Part shown: positions 50,974 through 60,137 of the stretch, one piece after another
Numbering within the stretch: the stretch's first letter is position 1
Layout of the letters: each line of letters starts with the position of its first letter
Assembly: GCA_024687205.1 (NCBI GenBank)
Contig: JAILES010000064.1
Coordinates: 1 to 64,000 of the forward strand
Origin: Lachnospiraceae bacterium
GTDB lineage: Bacteria > Bacillota > Clostridia > Lachnospirales > Lachnospiraceae
Length of the DNA stretch: 64,000 nucleotides
Reading direction: 5' to 3'
Made by a program: the position numbers and the translations under genes
The notes under the pieces: model-generated
Told to the model about the DNA's origin: nothing
The model's database searches: none
Seen by the model: the letters and a program-made list of their open reading frames with translations, nothing else

Positions 50974-51447
50974 ATGAAAAAAGAAGAAAAGACAAATGTG
51001 ATGAGAGTACTCGAAGGAAAGAAGATCAGTTATGAGAGCCATTCCTATGAGGCTGATCCGACTCTGACGGGCGAAGATATTGCCGGGATACTCGGAGAGG
51101 ATAAGGCAAATGTTTTTAAAACCCTTGTAACACAGGGAAAGAGCGGAGCATATTATGTTTTCGTAGTCCCGGTGGCAGAGGAACTGGACCTTAAGAAGGC
51201 TGCCAAAGCTTCCGGTGAGAAAGCTGTAGCGATGATCAAACAGAAAGAGCTGCTTCCGCTTACGGGCTATGTCCACGGCGGATGTTCTCCCATAGGGATG
51301 AAGAAACCCTTCCCGACTTTTATACATGAGACTGCTGAAGGACTTGATAAGATATTCGTCAGTGCCGGAAAAGTCGGTTTTCAGATAGAGCTTGCACCGA
51401 AGGATCTGATAGAAGTTGCGGGATGTAAGCTTGCTGATATAGTTTGA
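50974..51447 (+). CDS. YbaK/EbsC-type aminoacyl-tRNA deacylase
   Basis: 157 residues, normal for the Cys-tRNA(Pro)/Ala-tRNA editing family. The pattern includes N-V-M-R-V-L-E-G-K-K-I-S-Y, then V-F-K-T-L-V-T with the conserved Lys, V-P-V-A-E-E-L-D-L-K-K-A-A-K and T-G-Y-V-H-G-G-C-S-P-I-G-M. These enzymes hydrolyse mischarged tRNA. ATG 50974 follows AAAGGAGAGGG; the upstream in-frame TTG is less likely. It is 19 bases before the fructose-bisphosphatase gene and probably co-transcribed. Confidence 0.92.
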   Translation: MKKEEKTNVMRVLEGKKISYESHSYEADPTLTGEDIAGILGEDKANVFKTLVTQGKSGAYYVFVVPVAEELDLKKAAKASGEKAVAMIKQKELLPLTGYVHGGCSPIGMKKPFPTFIHETAEGLDKIFVSAGKVGFQIELAPKDLIEVAGCKLADIV

Positions 51448-51466
51448 AGATAAGAGGATAAGATAA

Positions 51467-53428
51467 ATGGACAAGAAAACGGAATCCATAGAACTTAAAT
51501 ATTTAAAGAGCCTGGCTAAGCTCTTTCCCGATGTGGCGGCAGCGTCGACAGAGATCATTAATCTCCAGGCCATACTGAACCTTCCGAAGGGAACGGAACA
51601 TTTCCTTACAGATATCCACGGTGAATGGGAACAGTTTAATCATGTGATGAAGAACGGATCCGGATCGGTAAGGAGAAAGATAGACGAACAGTTCGGAAAC
51701 ACTTTAAGTGAAAAAGATAAACGCAGTCTTGCGACGCTGATATATTATCCGAAGGAAAAGCTGGCAATAGTTGAAGAGGAAGAAGAGTTCCTTGAGGACT
51801 GGTACAAGATCACGCTGCACAGGCTGGTGCATATGCTGACCTGGGTATCTTCGAAGTATACGCGTTCAAAAGTAAGAAAAGCCCTGCCCAAGGATTTTGC
51901 TTATGTTATCGAAGAACTGATAACCGAGAAGGAAGAACTGGAAGATAAGGAAGCATATTATAACGAGATCATCCATACCATCATAAGCATAGGCAGTGCA
52001 CCCCAGTTTATAATCGAGCTGTGCGAGCTGATACAGAGAATGGTGGTCGATCATCTTCACATAGTAGGTGATATCTTTGACAGGGGAAAAGGTCCCCACA
52101 TCATAATGGATACGCTGATGCATTATCATTCGCTTGATATACAGTGGGGTAATCATGATGTGATATGGATGGGTGCAGCTGCAGGTGATGAGACCTGTAT
52201 AGCAACAGTTATAAGGAATTCGGCAAGGTACGGAAACCTTGATACCCTTGAAGAAGGCTACGGCATCAATCTCGTTCCCCTTGCGACCTTTGCGCTGCAG
52301 ACTTATGACAGGACCGACTGCAGCATGTTTTCTATAAAGTATGATGATGATTACAATACCAGGGATCTGGAGCTGGATATGAGGATGCATAAAGCAATAT
52401 CCATCCTTCAGTTCAAACTGGAAGGCAGGACCATAATGCGCCATCCCGAATGGGAAATGGATGACAGGCTTCTTCTTGATAAAATAGATTACGAGAACAG
52501 AACGGTAAATATCGGCGGTAAAGAATATGTAATGAAGGATACCGATTTTCCAACCGTGGATCCGAGGAATCCTTATGAAATTACCGATGATGAGAAGCTG
52601 GTGATGCAGAGACTGGTGGCTGCTTTCAGGCACAGTGATAAACTGCAGAAGCATGTTAAGTTCCTTTACAACAAGGGAGCGATGTACAAGATACATAATT
52701 CGAATCTTCTCTATCACGGCTGCGTACCGATGGATGAGAAGGGTAAATTCCTGTCACTGAGTATCGCAGGCGAAGAGTATAAGGGAAAGGCTCTTTATGA
52801 TGCGCTGGAAGCTTATGCGAGAAAAGGCTATTATTCAAAGAATCAGGAAGAGAAGCAGTACGGAAGGGATATACTTTATTATATCTGGGCAGGACCGAAA
52901 TCACCGGTGTTCGGCAAGGACAAGATGGCAACCTTTGAACGCTATTTCATAGATGATAAGGCTACCCACAAAGAAGTAAAGAATCCCTATTATAAGCTTT
53001 ATGACAATGAAGATGTGGTCAATTCCATAATGGATGAGTTCGGCATCAGCAGGGAAAACGCACATATAATCAACGGACATGTACCCGTTGAACTTACAAA
53101 GGGAGAAACACCGATCAAATGCGGAGGAAAGCTGCTGGTAATCGACGGAGGATTTTCCAAAGCATATCAGGAAAAGACCGGAATAGCGGGATACACGCTG
53201 GTGGCCAACTCCCACGGTATGTTCCTTATCAGTCATCAGCCTTTTGAAAGCAAAGAAACAGCGATAAGGACCGAGACCGATATCGTCTGCGACAGGATAC
53301 CGGTTGAGATAGCACCCCGAAGGATAATGGTAGCCGATACCGATATAGGAAAGGAACTGAAGGAAAGCATCAACCAGCTGAAGAAACTGCTGGAAGCTTA
53401 CAGAGAAGGAATAATACTTGAAGAATAA
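51467..53428 (+). CDS. fbp: Fructose-1,6-bisphosphatase, class III
   Basis: 653 residues, the usual length of the Firmicutes class III enzyme (B. subtilis Fbp type). It hydrolyses fructose-1,6-bisphosphate in gluconeogenesis. It belongs to the calcineurin-like metallophosphatase fold: D-I-H-G-E near 48, G-D-I-F-D-R-G near 201, W-G-N-H-D near 226 and I-I-N-G-H-V-P late. Family regions L-K-Y-L-K-S-L-A-K-L-F-P at the start and E-T-D-I-V-C-D-R-I-P-V-E near the end are present. A shared terminator separates it from the convergent phosphoketolase gene. Confidence 0.95.
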   Translation: MDKKTESIELKYLKSLAKLFPDVAAASTEIINLQAILNLPKGTEHFLTDIHGEWEQFNHVMKNGSGSVRRKIDEQFGNTLSEKDKRSLATLIYYPKEKLAIVEEEEEFLEDWYKITLHRLVHMLTWVSSKYTRSKVRKALPKDFAYVIEELITEKEELEDKEAYYNEIIHTIISIGSAPQFIIELCELIQRMVVDHLHIVGDIFDRGKGPHIIMDTLMHYHSLDIQWGNHDVIWMGAAAGDETCIATVIRNSARYGNLDTLEEGYGINLVPLATFALQTYDRTDCSMFSIKYDDDYNTRDLELDMRMHKAISILQFKLEGRTIMRHPEWEMDDRLLLDKIDYENRTVNIGGKEYVMKDTDFPTVDPRNPYEITDDEKLVMQRLVAAFRHSDKLQKHVKFLYNKGAMYKIHNSNLLYHGCVPMDEKGKFLSLSIAGEEYKGKALYDALEAYARKGYYSKNQEEKQYGRDILYYIWAGPKSPVFGKDKMATFERYFIDDKATHKEVKNPYYKLYDNEDVVNSIMDEFGISRENAHIINGHVPVELTKGETPIKCGGKLLVIDGGFSKAYQEKTGIAGYTLVANSHGMFLISHQPFESKETAIRTETDIVCDRIPVEIAPRRIMVADTDIGKELKESINQLKKLLEAYREGIILEE

Positions 53429-53429
53429 A

Positions 53430-53461
53430 AAAGAGGAGGGTTAAAACCCTCCTCTTTATTT
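53430..53461. terminator. Bidirectional terminator between fbp and phosphoketolase
   Basis: AAAGAGGAGGGTT (53430-53442) pairs with AACCCTCCTCTTT (53445-53457), flanked by A-run and T-rich sequence on both sides, so it can serve both converging genes. Confidence 0.9.
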
Positions 53462-53471
53462 ACTCCTGTGA

Positions 53472-55853
53472 TCAGTGAAGATCTTTCCATTTCCAGTTTA
53501 CTACTTCGGGAAGATCTACGCCGTAGTCGCTGATATACTGTTTGTGCTCAACCAGCTTGTCGCTCATCTTCTGGAAGAGATAAGCTCCGCGGTTTCCGAG
53601 CTGGGGCAGGAACTTAAGTGCATCCTGTACCAGATGGAAACGGTCCACATCATTCTGTACACGAACATCGAAAGCTGTTGTTATCGTACCTTCCTCTTTG
53701 TAACCGCGTACATGCATCAGACGGTTGTTGTGACGACGATAGGTCATCTCGTGTATCAGTGTTGCATAGCCGTGGAAGTTGAAGATAACGGGCTTGTTGG
53801 TGGTAAAAAGCATATCGTATTCAGCATCTGACAGACCATGAGGATGCTCGTTCTGGGGAACCAGCTTGAACAGGTCTATTACATTGATGAAACGGATCTT
53901 GATATCCGGCAGCTCTTCGCGGAGTATGGATACTGCTGCAAGAGCTTCGAGTGTAGGTGTTTCACCTGCACAGGCAAATACGATATCCGGTTCCTGTCCC
54001 TGATCGTTGGAAGCCCAATCCCAGATGCTGATACCCTGTGTGCAGTGCTTAACTGCTTCGGGCATGGACAGCCACTGGGGACGGGGATGCTTGGAAGCTA
54101 TTACTACGTTCACGTAGTTACGGCTGCGCAGGCAGTGATGCATCGTTGAGAGCAGGGTGTTGGTATCAACGGGCAGATAGATGCGGACAACGTCTGCTTT
54201 CTTATTTGCAATATGATCCATGAAACCGGGATCCTGATGTGTAAATCCGTTGTGGTCCTGCTGCCATACGGTAGAGCACATGAGCAGGTTCAGTGAAGCT
54301 ATCTCTTCTCTCCAGGGCAGCTGGTTGCAGACCTTCAGCCACTTTGCATGCTGAGCGCCCATGGAATCGATGATACGTGAGAATGCTTCGTAGGTATTGA
54401 AGAAGCCGTGACGTCCGGTTAAGAGATAACCTTCCAGCCAGCCTTCGCACATGTGCTCGGAAAGCATGGAGTCCATAACGCGGCCGAAGCGTGAAAGGTG
54501 ATCGTCCATATCACTCTGGTCTGCGTTCCAGTCACGGTTTTCAACTTCAAATACTGATGAGAAACGGTTGGAGTTGTTCTCATCGGGTGAGAATATACGG
54601 AAGTTCTTTGCTTCTGCATTGAGTTTGAAGATATCGCGGATATAGTTGGAAAGATTTGCGGTATCCTGGCTGTCCTTTGCTCCGTGAGCTTCGGTATCGA
54701 AAGCATAGGAACGGAAGTCGGGCAGGCGCAGATCACGGAGAAGCTTACCTCCGTTGGCATGAGGGTTCATACCCAGTCTGCTGTCTCCTTCGGGAGCCAG
54801 TGCCTCTATCTCGGGAAGAAGGCGTCCGTTATCATCAAAGAGTTCTTCAGGCTTGTAGCTGTGGAGCCAGTCTGACAGGATCTGAAGATGCTCGGGCTTG
54901 TCCATCATAACAGGTACCTGGTGAGCCAGGAAGTTACCTTCGATACGGTTGCCGTCCACTACCTTGGGACCTGTCCAGCCCTTCGGTGTGCGAAGGATTA
55001 TCATGGGCCATACGGGACGGGTTGCATCATTAGTCTCGCGGGCATGCTTCTGGATCTCTTTTATCTTTTCGATAACTGTATCCATAGTTTCTGCCATCTT
55101 GCGATGCATATCCATGGGTTCCTCACCTTCAACGAAGTAAGGCTCCCAGCCGTTGCCGTGGAAGAAATCGGTAAGTTCTTCTTTTGAGAGACGACCGAAG
55201 ATCGTAGGGTTCGCGATCTTATAGCCGTTCAGATGAAGTATCGGAAGTACCGCACCGTCTCCGACAGGATTGATGAATTTGTTGCACTGCCAGGATGTGG
55301 CAAGAGGTCCGGTCTCTGCTTCACCGTCGCCCACTACTACGGTAGCTATCAGATCCGGGTTATCAAAGATCGCACCGCAGCCATGAGCTATCGAATAACC
55401 GAGCTCACCGCCTTCATGTATTGAACCCGGGGTCTCGGGTGCACAGTGGCTGGGAACTCCGCCGGGGAAGGAGAACTGCTTGAACAGCTTCTTCATACCT
55501 TCCACATCACGGGAGATATTGGGATAGATCTCGCTGTAAGATCCGTCGAGGTAATCATTTGCAATAAAGAAGTTTCCGCCGTGTCCGGGACCGGAAAGAA
55601 GTATCATATCCAGATCGTAACGCTTGATAGCACGGTTGCAGTGAACAAAGATAAAGTTCTGTCCGGGAACGGTACCCCAGTGACCTACGATCTTTTTCTT
55701 GATCATGTCCTCGGTAAGAGGCTTCTTCAGAAGGGGATTATCCAGCAGATAAAGCTGGCCCGCAGAAAGATAGTTGGCCGCACGGAAGAATCTGTCCATG
55801 TTCTGCAGAAGTTCTTCGGTAATAGGGCCTTTTTCAACAATGTTGTTTTCCAT
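53472..55853 (-). CDS. xfp: Xylulose-5-phosphate/fructose-6-phosphate phosphoketolase
   Basis: 793 residues, full length. A thiamine-diphosphate enzyme that splits xylulose-5-P (and often fructose-6-P) with phosphate into acetyl-P and a shorter sugar phosphate. Motifs: [30 protein letters not shown], the ThDP/Mg motif G-D-G-E-A-E-T-G near 177, and [13 protein letters not shown] near 546. AAAGGATAG precedes the start. Some clostridia use this shunt alongside glycolysis; fbp next door could feed it fructose-6-P. Confidence 0.95.
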   Translation of the reverse strand: MENNIVEKGPITEELLQNMDRFFRAANYLSAGQLYLLDNPLLKKPLTEDMIKKKIVGHWGTVPGQNFIFVHCNRAIKRYDLDMILLSGPGHGGNFFIANDYLDGSYSEIYPNISRDVEGMKKLFKQFSFPGGVPSHCAPETPGSIHEGGELGYSIAHGCGAIFDNPDLIATVVVGDGEAETGPLATSWQCNKFINPVGDGAVLPILHLNGYKIANPTIFGRLSKEELTDFFHGNGWEPYFVEGEEPMDMHRKMAETMDTVIEKIKEIQKHARETNDATRPVWPMIILRTPKGWTGPKVVDGNRIEGNFLAHQVPVMMDKPEHLQILSDWLHSYKPEELFDDNGRLLPEIEALAPEGDSRLGMNPHANGGKLLRDLRLPDFRSYAFDTEAHGAKDSQDTANLSNYIRDIFKLNAEAKNFRIFSPDENNSNRFSSVFEVENRDWNADQSDMDDHLSRFGRVMDSMLSEHMCEGWLEGYLLTGRHGFFNTYEAFSRIIDSMGAQHAKWLKVCNQLPWREEIASLNLLMCSTVWQQDHNGFTHQDPGFMDHIANKKADVVRIYLPVDTNTLLSTMHHCLRSRNYVNVVIASKHPRPQWLSMPEAVKHCTQGISIWDWASNDQGQEPDIVFACAGETPTLEALAAVSILREELPDIKIRFINVIDLFKLVPQNEHPHGLSDAEYDMLFTTNKPVIFNFHGYATLIHEMTYRRHNNRLMHVRGYKEEGTITTAFDVRVQNDVDRFHLVQDALKFLPQLGNRGAYLFQKMSDKLVEHKQYISDYGVDLPEVVNWKWKDLH

Positions 55854-55906
55854 ATAAGCTATCCTTTCTTATTGTTATAGTGAAAATGTTAATTTTTTCA
55901 GCAAAT

Positions 55907-55935
55907 ACGATACTCCAAACCTCCGATTACGTCAA
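55907..55935 (-). promoter_or_regulatory. Promoter of the phosphoketolase gene
   Basis: On the minus strand: TTGACG (55935-55930), a 17-base spacer and TATCGT (55912-55907). Confidence 0.5.
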
Positions 55936-55946
55936 GTGCGGCAAAC

Positions 55947-55975
55947 TTGACACCAATAGTGGCTTAAACTATGAT
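55947..55975 (+). promoter_or_regulatory. Promoter of the 56-58.8 kb operon
   Basis: TTGACA (55947-55952), a 17-base spacer and TATGAT (55970-55975), near consensus. Confidence 0.85.
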
Positions 55976-56010
55976 AGACAATAAACAAAAACGGAGTCGG
56001 AAGAAGCGAT

Positions 56011-56394
56011 ATGATACTGTTTGATGCCAGACGCGTAAAAGCATATGAATATCTGAAGCAGCTGTGTGAAGCCTGCGGAAAGAGCGAAGAGTTCACCGAA
56101 GGGCTGTGGATGGAGATGATAGCCGATGAGGGACTGATGGGTGAGTTCATGTATTATCTTGACAATCACAGCCTTTTCGGTCAGCTTGAATGTAAAGGCT
56201 ATACACTGAACGATCTGTATTTCTACAATATGAGACAGTTTGAAATGACGCAGGATATAGGCAAGAATTACAGCGACTGTGATAAGGAAGCACTTGTACT
56301 GGATACCTTCATGGATATGGCCGGAATGCTCAAGGATCCTGACAGATATATTAAGAAGCTTTCCGAAGGCCTCGGAATGGATCTGATGATGTAG
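56011..56394 (+). CDS. Small conserved-looking protein, unknown function
   Basis: 127 residues, soluble, predicted helical and acidic, rich in Met, Leu and aromatic residues. It has three Cys (L-C-E-A-C and E-C-K-G-Y) near the N-terminal half and a further Cys in Y-S-D-C-D-K. No family recognised. A good promoter lies upstream and CGGAG is 10-12 bases before the ATG. It precedes the NAD(P)H-hydrate repair gene by 10 bases, so it is the first gene of that operon. Confidence 0.75.
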   Translation: MILFDARRVKAYEYLKQLCEACGKSEEFTEGLWMEMIADEGLMGEFMYYLDNHSLFGQLECKGYTLNDLYFYNMRQFEMTQDIGKNYSDCDKEALVLDTFMDMAGMLKDPDRYIKKLSEGLGMDLMM

Positions 56395-56404
56395 GAGAAG
56401 AAAC

Positions 56405-57901
56405 TTGAAAGAGATACTTTCGGTAGAAAACATGAGAAAAAGCGATGCCGCGACCATTGCCGGCGGTATACCAGGGAAAGAGCTGATGTACCGGGCGGGT
56501 AAAGGCATCTTTGAAAATGTTGAATGGAAGGCACCGGTTGCGATAGTCGCGGGCAGCGGTAATAACGCAGGTGACGGCTATGTCATAGCAAAGCTGCTGC
56601 ATGATAAGGGGATGGAATGCTCCATAATCCTGCTGAAAGAGAAATTCTCCGAGGATGGGAAATACTATTATGATATATGCTGCGAAGCAGGGATAAAAAC
56701 AGAGATATGGAATGAGAATACGGAGCTTTCCGGATATAACACCATAGCCGACTGTATATTCGGTACGGGATTTAAGGGCGATGTCAGCGGCACTGCAAAG
56801 GAAGTCATTGAAAAGATCAATGCCGCCAAAGCTTATGTTGTTTCGGTTGATATCAACAGCGGACTTAACGGAGACAACGGACTGGCGGAGTGTTGTGTGG
56901 TATCGGATCTTACGGTATCCATAGGAAGTTTACAGCCGGGACATTTCCTTAACATGGCAAAAGACGTCATCGGGAAAAAGATCAATATCGATATCGGCAT
57001 AGAACCGGCGGATAAACCTTTCATGCTTATTGAAGAAGCTGATATCAGCGGTTTATTCAGTCCGAGAAAAAACTATTCGAATAAAGGGACCTACGGATAT
57101 ACTGCTCTTATCGGCGGATCCGAGAGATACAGCGGAGCCATACGCCTTGCAGCCATGTCGGATGCAGCAATGAGATCCGGAGCCGGAGTGGTCAAGCTTG
57201 CAGCACCGAAGAGTCTTGAGGGCGTGATTCTTCCTGCCATACTTGAAAGCACCTTTTTCCCTCTTTCGGAGAACGATGGACAGGCCGCTTTTTCGGAGAC
57301 GGAGATCGGAGAACTTATATCGAATGTTAAGACTGCGGCTTTCGGAATGGGAATAGGGACAGGAGAAGGAGCAGAGGAGATACTTAAATATCTGCTGATG
57401 AATTATAAAGGAAAACTGATCGTTGATGCTGACGGGCTTACGCTGCTGTCACGTATAGATAAAGAAACAGTACAAAAACGCAGCTGTAAGCTGATACTGA
57501 CTCCTCATATTAAAGAGTTTTCGAGACTGACCGGAAAAGAGATAAATGAGATCCTTGTAGCTCCGGTAGAAACCGCTGCAGCTTATGCCAAAGAAAACGG
57601 ACTCATTCTTTTACTGAAAGGTCCGTCGACTATCGTTACAGACGGAGAACAGGTACTGATAACAGATGCCGGCTGTGCAGGAATGGCAACGGCCGGAAGC
57701 GGGGATGTGCTGTCGGGCATACTTGCGGCAGTATGTGCATATTCGGAAGATTTGCTGAGGGCCACAGCGGCTGCAGCCTACATCAACGGTAAAGCCGGAG
57801 AAGAGGCCCAGAAACAGAAGGGTTCCATCAGCATGACTGCAGGCGATACGGTGGCGAACATACCTGCCGTCATAAAGACTATGGAGTTATCACAGGAGTA
57901 A
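56405..57901 (+). CDS. nnr: Bifunctional NAD(P)H-hydrate epimerase/dehydratase
   Basis: 498 residues from a TTG start with AGGAGA 5-6 bases upstream. It repairs hydrated NADH and NADPH. The N-terminal epimerase domain (YjeF_N, ~1-210) shows G-S-G-N-N-A-G-D-G-Y and A-D-C-I-F-G-T-G-F. The C-terminal ADP/ATP-dependent dehydratase (ribokinase-like, ~225-490) shows Y-T-A-L-I-G-G-S, L-I-V-D-A-D-G-L-T and the catalytic G-S-G-D-V-L-S-G near 431. Both domains look complete. Confidence 0.93.
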   Translation: MKEILSVENMRKSDAATIAGGIPGKELMYRAGKGIFENVEWKAPVAIVAGSGNNAGDGYVIAKLLHDKGMECSIILLKEKFSEDGKYYYDICCEAGIKTEIWNENTELSGYNTIADCIFGTGFKGDVSGTAKEVIEKINAAKAYVVSVDINSGLNGDNGLAECCVVSDLTVSIGSLQPGHFLNMAKDVIGKKINIDIGIEPADKPFMLIEEADISGLFSPRKNYSNKGTYGYTALIGGSERYSGAIRLAAMSDAAMRSGAGVVKLAAPKSLEGVILPAILESTFFPLSENDGQAAFSETEIGELISNVKTAAFGMGIGTGEGAEEILKYLLMNYKGKLIVDADGLTLLSRIDKETVQKRSCKLILTPHIKEFSRLTGKEINEILVAPVETAAAYAKENGLILLLKGPSTIVTDGEQVLITDAGCAGMATAGSGDVLSGILAAVCAYSEDLLRATAAAAYINGKAGEEAQKQKGSISMTAGDTVANIPAVIKTMELSQE

Positions 57902-57912
57902 GAGGCAGCATC

Positions 57913-58797
57913 ATGAATGAACAGAAGATCATAAAAAAACTCTCAAATGTCGGAATAGTCGGAAATGTTTTTCTTTCACTGTTTAAGCTTGCGGCAGGTA
58001 TCATAGGCCGATCCGGAGCAATGGTATCCGATGCGGTGCATTCCATCTCCGATGTGTTCGCAACCCTGATCGCCTATATAGGCGTAGTGATGTCGAGGCA
58101 GAAAGAAGACAAGGAACATCCTTATGGGCATGAGCGCCTGGAGTGTGTAGCATCCCTGATCCTGGGACTGATACTGGCCGGAACAGGCCTGGGAATAGGA
58201 TATACGGGTATCAGAAAACTTTTCTTCGAAAGAGACAGTATAGAGATGCCGACCATGCTTCCTCTGATTGCAGCAGTTGTTTCCATTATAGTCAAGGAAG
58301 CAATGTTCTGGTATACGATGTATTATGCAAAAAGGCTTGATTCGCCTGCTTTCAAGGCTGATGCCTGGCATCACCGTTCGGATGCCATATCCTCGGTAGG
58401 TTCTTTCTTAGGTATAGGTCTGGCCAAGATGGGACTTACTTTCATGGATCCGGTCGCGGAACTTCTGATATGTCTGCTTATAATAAAAGTCGCTTTTGAT
58501 ATTTTTCAGGATGCACTCAATAAGATGCTCGATACTTCCTGTGATAATCTCACGGAACAGAAGATCAGTTCCTTTGTGGAGACGCAGCCTGGTGTACAGA
58601 AGATAGACCTGCTAAGAACCAGACAGTTCGGAAACAGGATATATATCGATCTGGAAATAGCCGTTAAAAGGGATATCTCACTTATAGAAGCCCATGCTAT
58701 CGCAGAGAGCGTTCATGATGCCGTGGAAAAGAATTTCCCGAATGTCAAACATGTCATGATCCACGTCAATCCCGGAGAAGAGCAGGATGCCGGGTAA
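57913..58797 (+). CDS. Cation diffusion facilitator (CDF) metal transporter
   Basis: 294 residues, normal CDF length, with about five to six membrane segments. The metal-site motifs S-D-A-V-H-S-I-S-D near 38-46, the H-P-Y-G-H-E-R-L-E loop near 76-84 and A-D-A-W-H-H-R-S-D-A-I-S-S near 150-162 are all present. The cytoplasmic C-terminal domain (R-T-R-Q-F-G-N-R-I-Y-I-D-L-E, H-V-M-I-H-V-N-P) follows. Export of a divalent ion such as Zn, Fe or Mn is expected; the metal cannot be read from the sequence. Confidence 0.92.
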   Translation: MNEQKIIKKLSNVGIVGNVFLSLFKLAAGIIGRSGAMVSDAVHSISDVFATLIAYIGVVMSRQKEDKEHPYGHERLECVASLILGLILAGTGLGIGYTGIRKLFFERDSIEMPTMLPLIAAVVSIIVKEAMFWYTMYYAKRLDSPAFKADAWHHRSDAISSVGSFLGIGLAKMGLTFMDPVAELLICLLIIKVAFDIFQDALNKMLDTSCDNLTEQKISSFVETQPGVQKIDLLRTRQFGNRIYIDLEIAVKRDISLIEAHAIAESVHDAVEKNFPNVKHVMIHVNPGEEQDAG

Positions 58798-58798
58798 A

Positions 58799-58828
58799 TT
58801 GACCATATGATAAGGCTTATGGTATAAT
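58799..58828 (+). promoter_or_regulatory. Promoter of the antiporter-trkA pair
   Basis: TTGACC (58799-58804), an 18-base spacer and TATAAT (58823-58828). The start codon is at 58836, seven bases later. Confidence 0.7.
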
Positions 58829-58835
58829 TGTAGCC

Positions 58836-60137
58836 ATGAATATACTCCTGTTTTTTATAATCATTCTGGCATATATTGTTTGTATCGGTATACTGAATGA
58901 ACGGGTATTCCGTCTTCAGAGTGATATAGCTTTAATATTCTTTTCACTTCTGCTTTCCCTTGTACTGTTAATAATGAAATTCCTGTTACCGGAGACGGAT
59001 ATCAGTAAGCATATCGGCAGTCTCGGAGACTTCGGTTTCAGGGAGTACCTGATGGACGGAATGCTGTGCTTCATGCTTTTTGCCGGAGCCGGCAAGGTCA
59101 ATATGGGAAAGTTCAAAAAGAATTTCAGAGCCATATCATTACTGGCTCTTTTGACTACACTGCTTTCCTCGTTTCTGTACGGAGCACTTTTCTATCTTGT
59201 GGCATTAGCTCTGAAACTTCCGATGGATATATGGATGTGTATACTGCTCGGCTGTGTGGTATCCCCTACGGACCCGATAGCAGCTACCGGTATACTCAGT
59301 AAGATAGGTCTTTCCAAGAATGTCTGTTCCGTCATAGAGAACGAATCACTGTTCAATGACGGTACCGGTGTCACGCTTTTCATCTTTGTTCGTTCTCTGA
59401 TCATACACAGTTCGGACAGCAACTTTGCCGTGCTTATGTTAAAGGAAATAGGCGGAGCCATACTGGTGGCACTGCTGGTATCCTATGTTCTTTTCTCCTT
59501 GATGAAGCTTACACGCGATCCCGTAAGGTATATACTCATCTCTCTTTTGGATGTTTCCTCGGTTTATGTGATATGTGAGCACTTCGGATTTTCCGGAGTC
59601 ATCGCATCGGTAGTGTGCGGTATGTACTTCTCTTATGCCATGGACAAGATGAAGCGTACTGTTATAGTAGTAGATCCCGAGAACTTCTACCATGATTTCT
59701 GGGAGATATTGGAAAACATCCTGAATGCGGTTCTTTTCGTTATGATAGGTCTTCTGGTCATCAGTATGAAGATCAGTCCTTATGCTCCGCTGATCATACC
59801 GGCAGCGCTGCTCATACTTATCTTTTCAAGAGGAACCGGTGTGCTGATAAGCAGTCTGCTTACCGGAAAGAACATACCCGGCAATTACGATCTGCATGAA
59901 TATGTGGTACTGATGACCTGGTCGGCACTTAAGGGAGGACTTTCAATGGCGCTTGCTTTTGAAACAGCCGAATACCTGCCGGAACCGGTTTACCAGATAT
60001 TCTCCAACGTTGCGTATTTCACCATATTCTTTACGGTGCTTGTACAGGGACTCAGCATCAAACGTGTATATTTTGCTTTGGAAAAACGTAAGGCCGGCAG
60101 GCTCAGCAGAGGAAAGCTTGCGGAAAGGAAGAAGTAA
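58836..60137 (+). CDS. Cation:proton antiporter, CPA1/NhaP-like
   Basis: 433 residues with about 12 membrane segments. The family's conserved transport motif is visible (V-V-S-P-T-D-P-I-A-A near 141-150, then E-N-E-S-L-F-N-D-G-T-G-V near 168-179). It exchanges Na+ or K+ for H+. There is no ribosome site before the ATG, and the -10 box ends seven bases upstream. It shares one base with the following trkA-type gene, so the regulator and transporter are probably made together. Confidence 0.9.
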   Translation: MNILLFFIIILAYIVCIGILNERVFRLQSDIALIFFSLLLSLVLLIMKFLLPETDISKHIGSLGDFGFREYLMDGMLCFMLFAGAGKVNMGKFKKNFRAISLLALLTTLLSSFLYGALFYLVALALKLPMDIWMCILLGCVVSPTDPIAATGILSKIGLSKNVCSVIENESLFNDGTGVTLFIFVRSLIIHSSDSNFAVLMLKEIGGAILVALLVSYVLFSLMKLTRDPVRYILISLLDVSSVYVICEHFGFSGVIASVVCGMYFSYAMDKMKRTVIVVDPENFYHDFWEILENILNAVLFVMIGLLVISMKISPYAPLIIPAALLILIFSRGTGVLISSLLTGKNIPGNYDLHEYVVLMTWSALKGGLSMALAFETAEYLPEPVYQIFSNVAYFTIFFTVLVQGLSIKRVYFALEKRKAGRLSRGKLAERKK

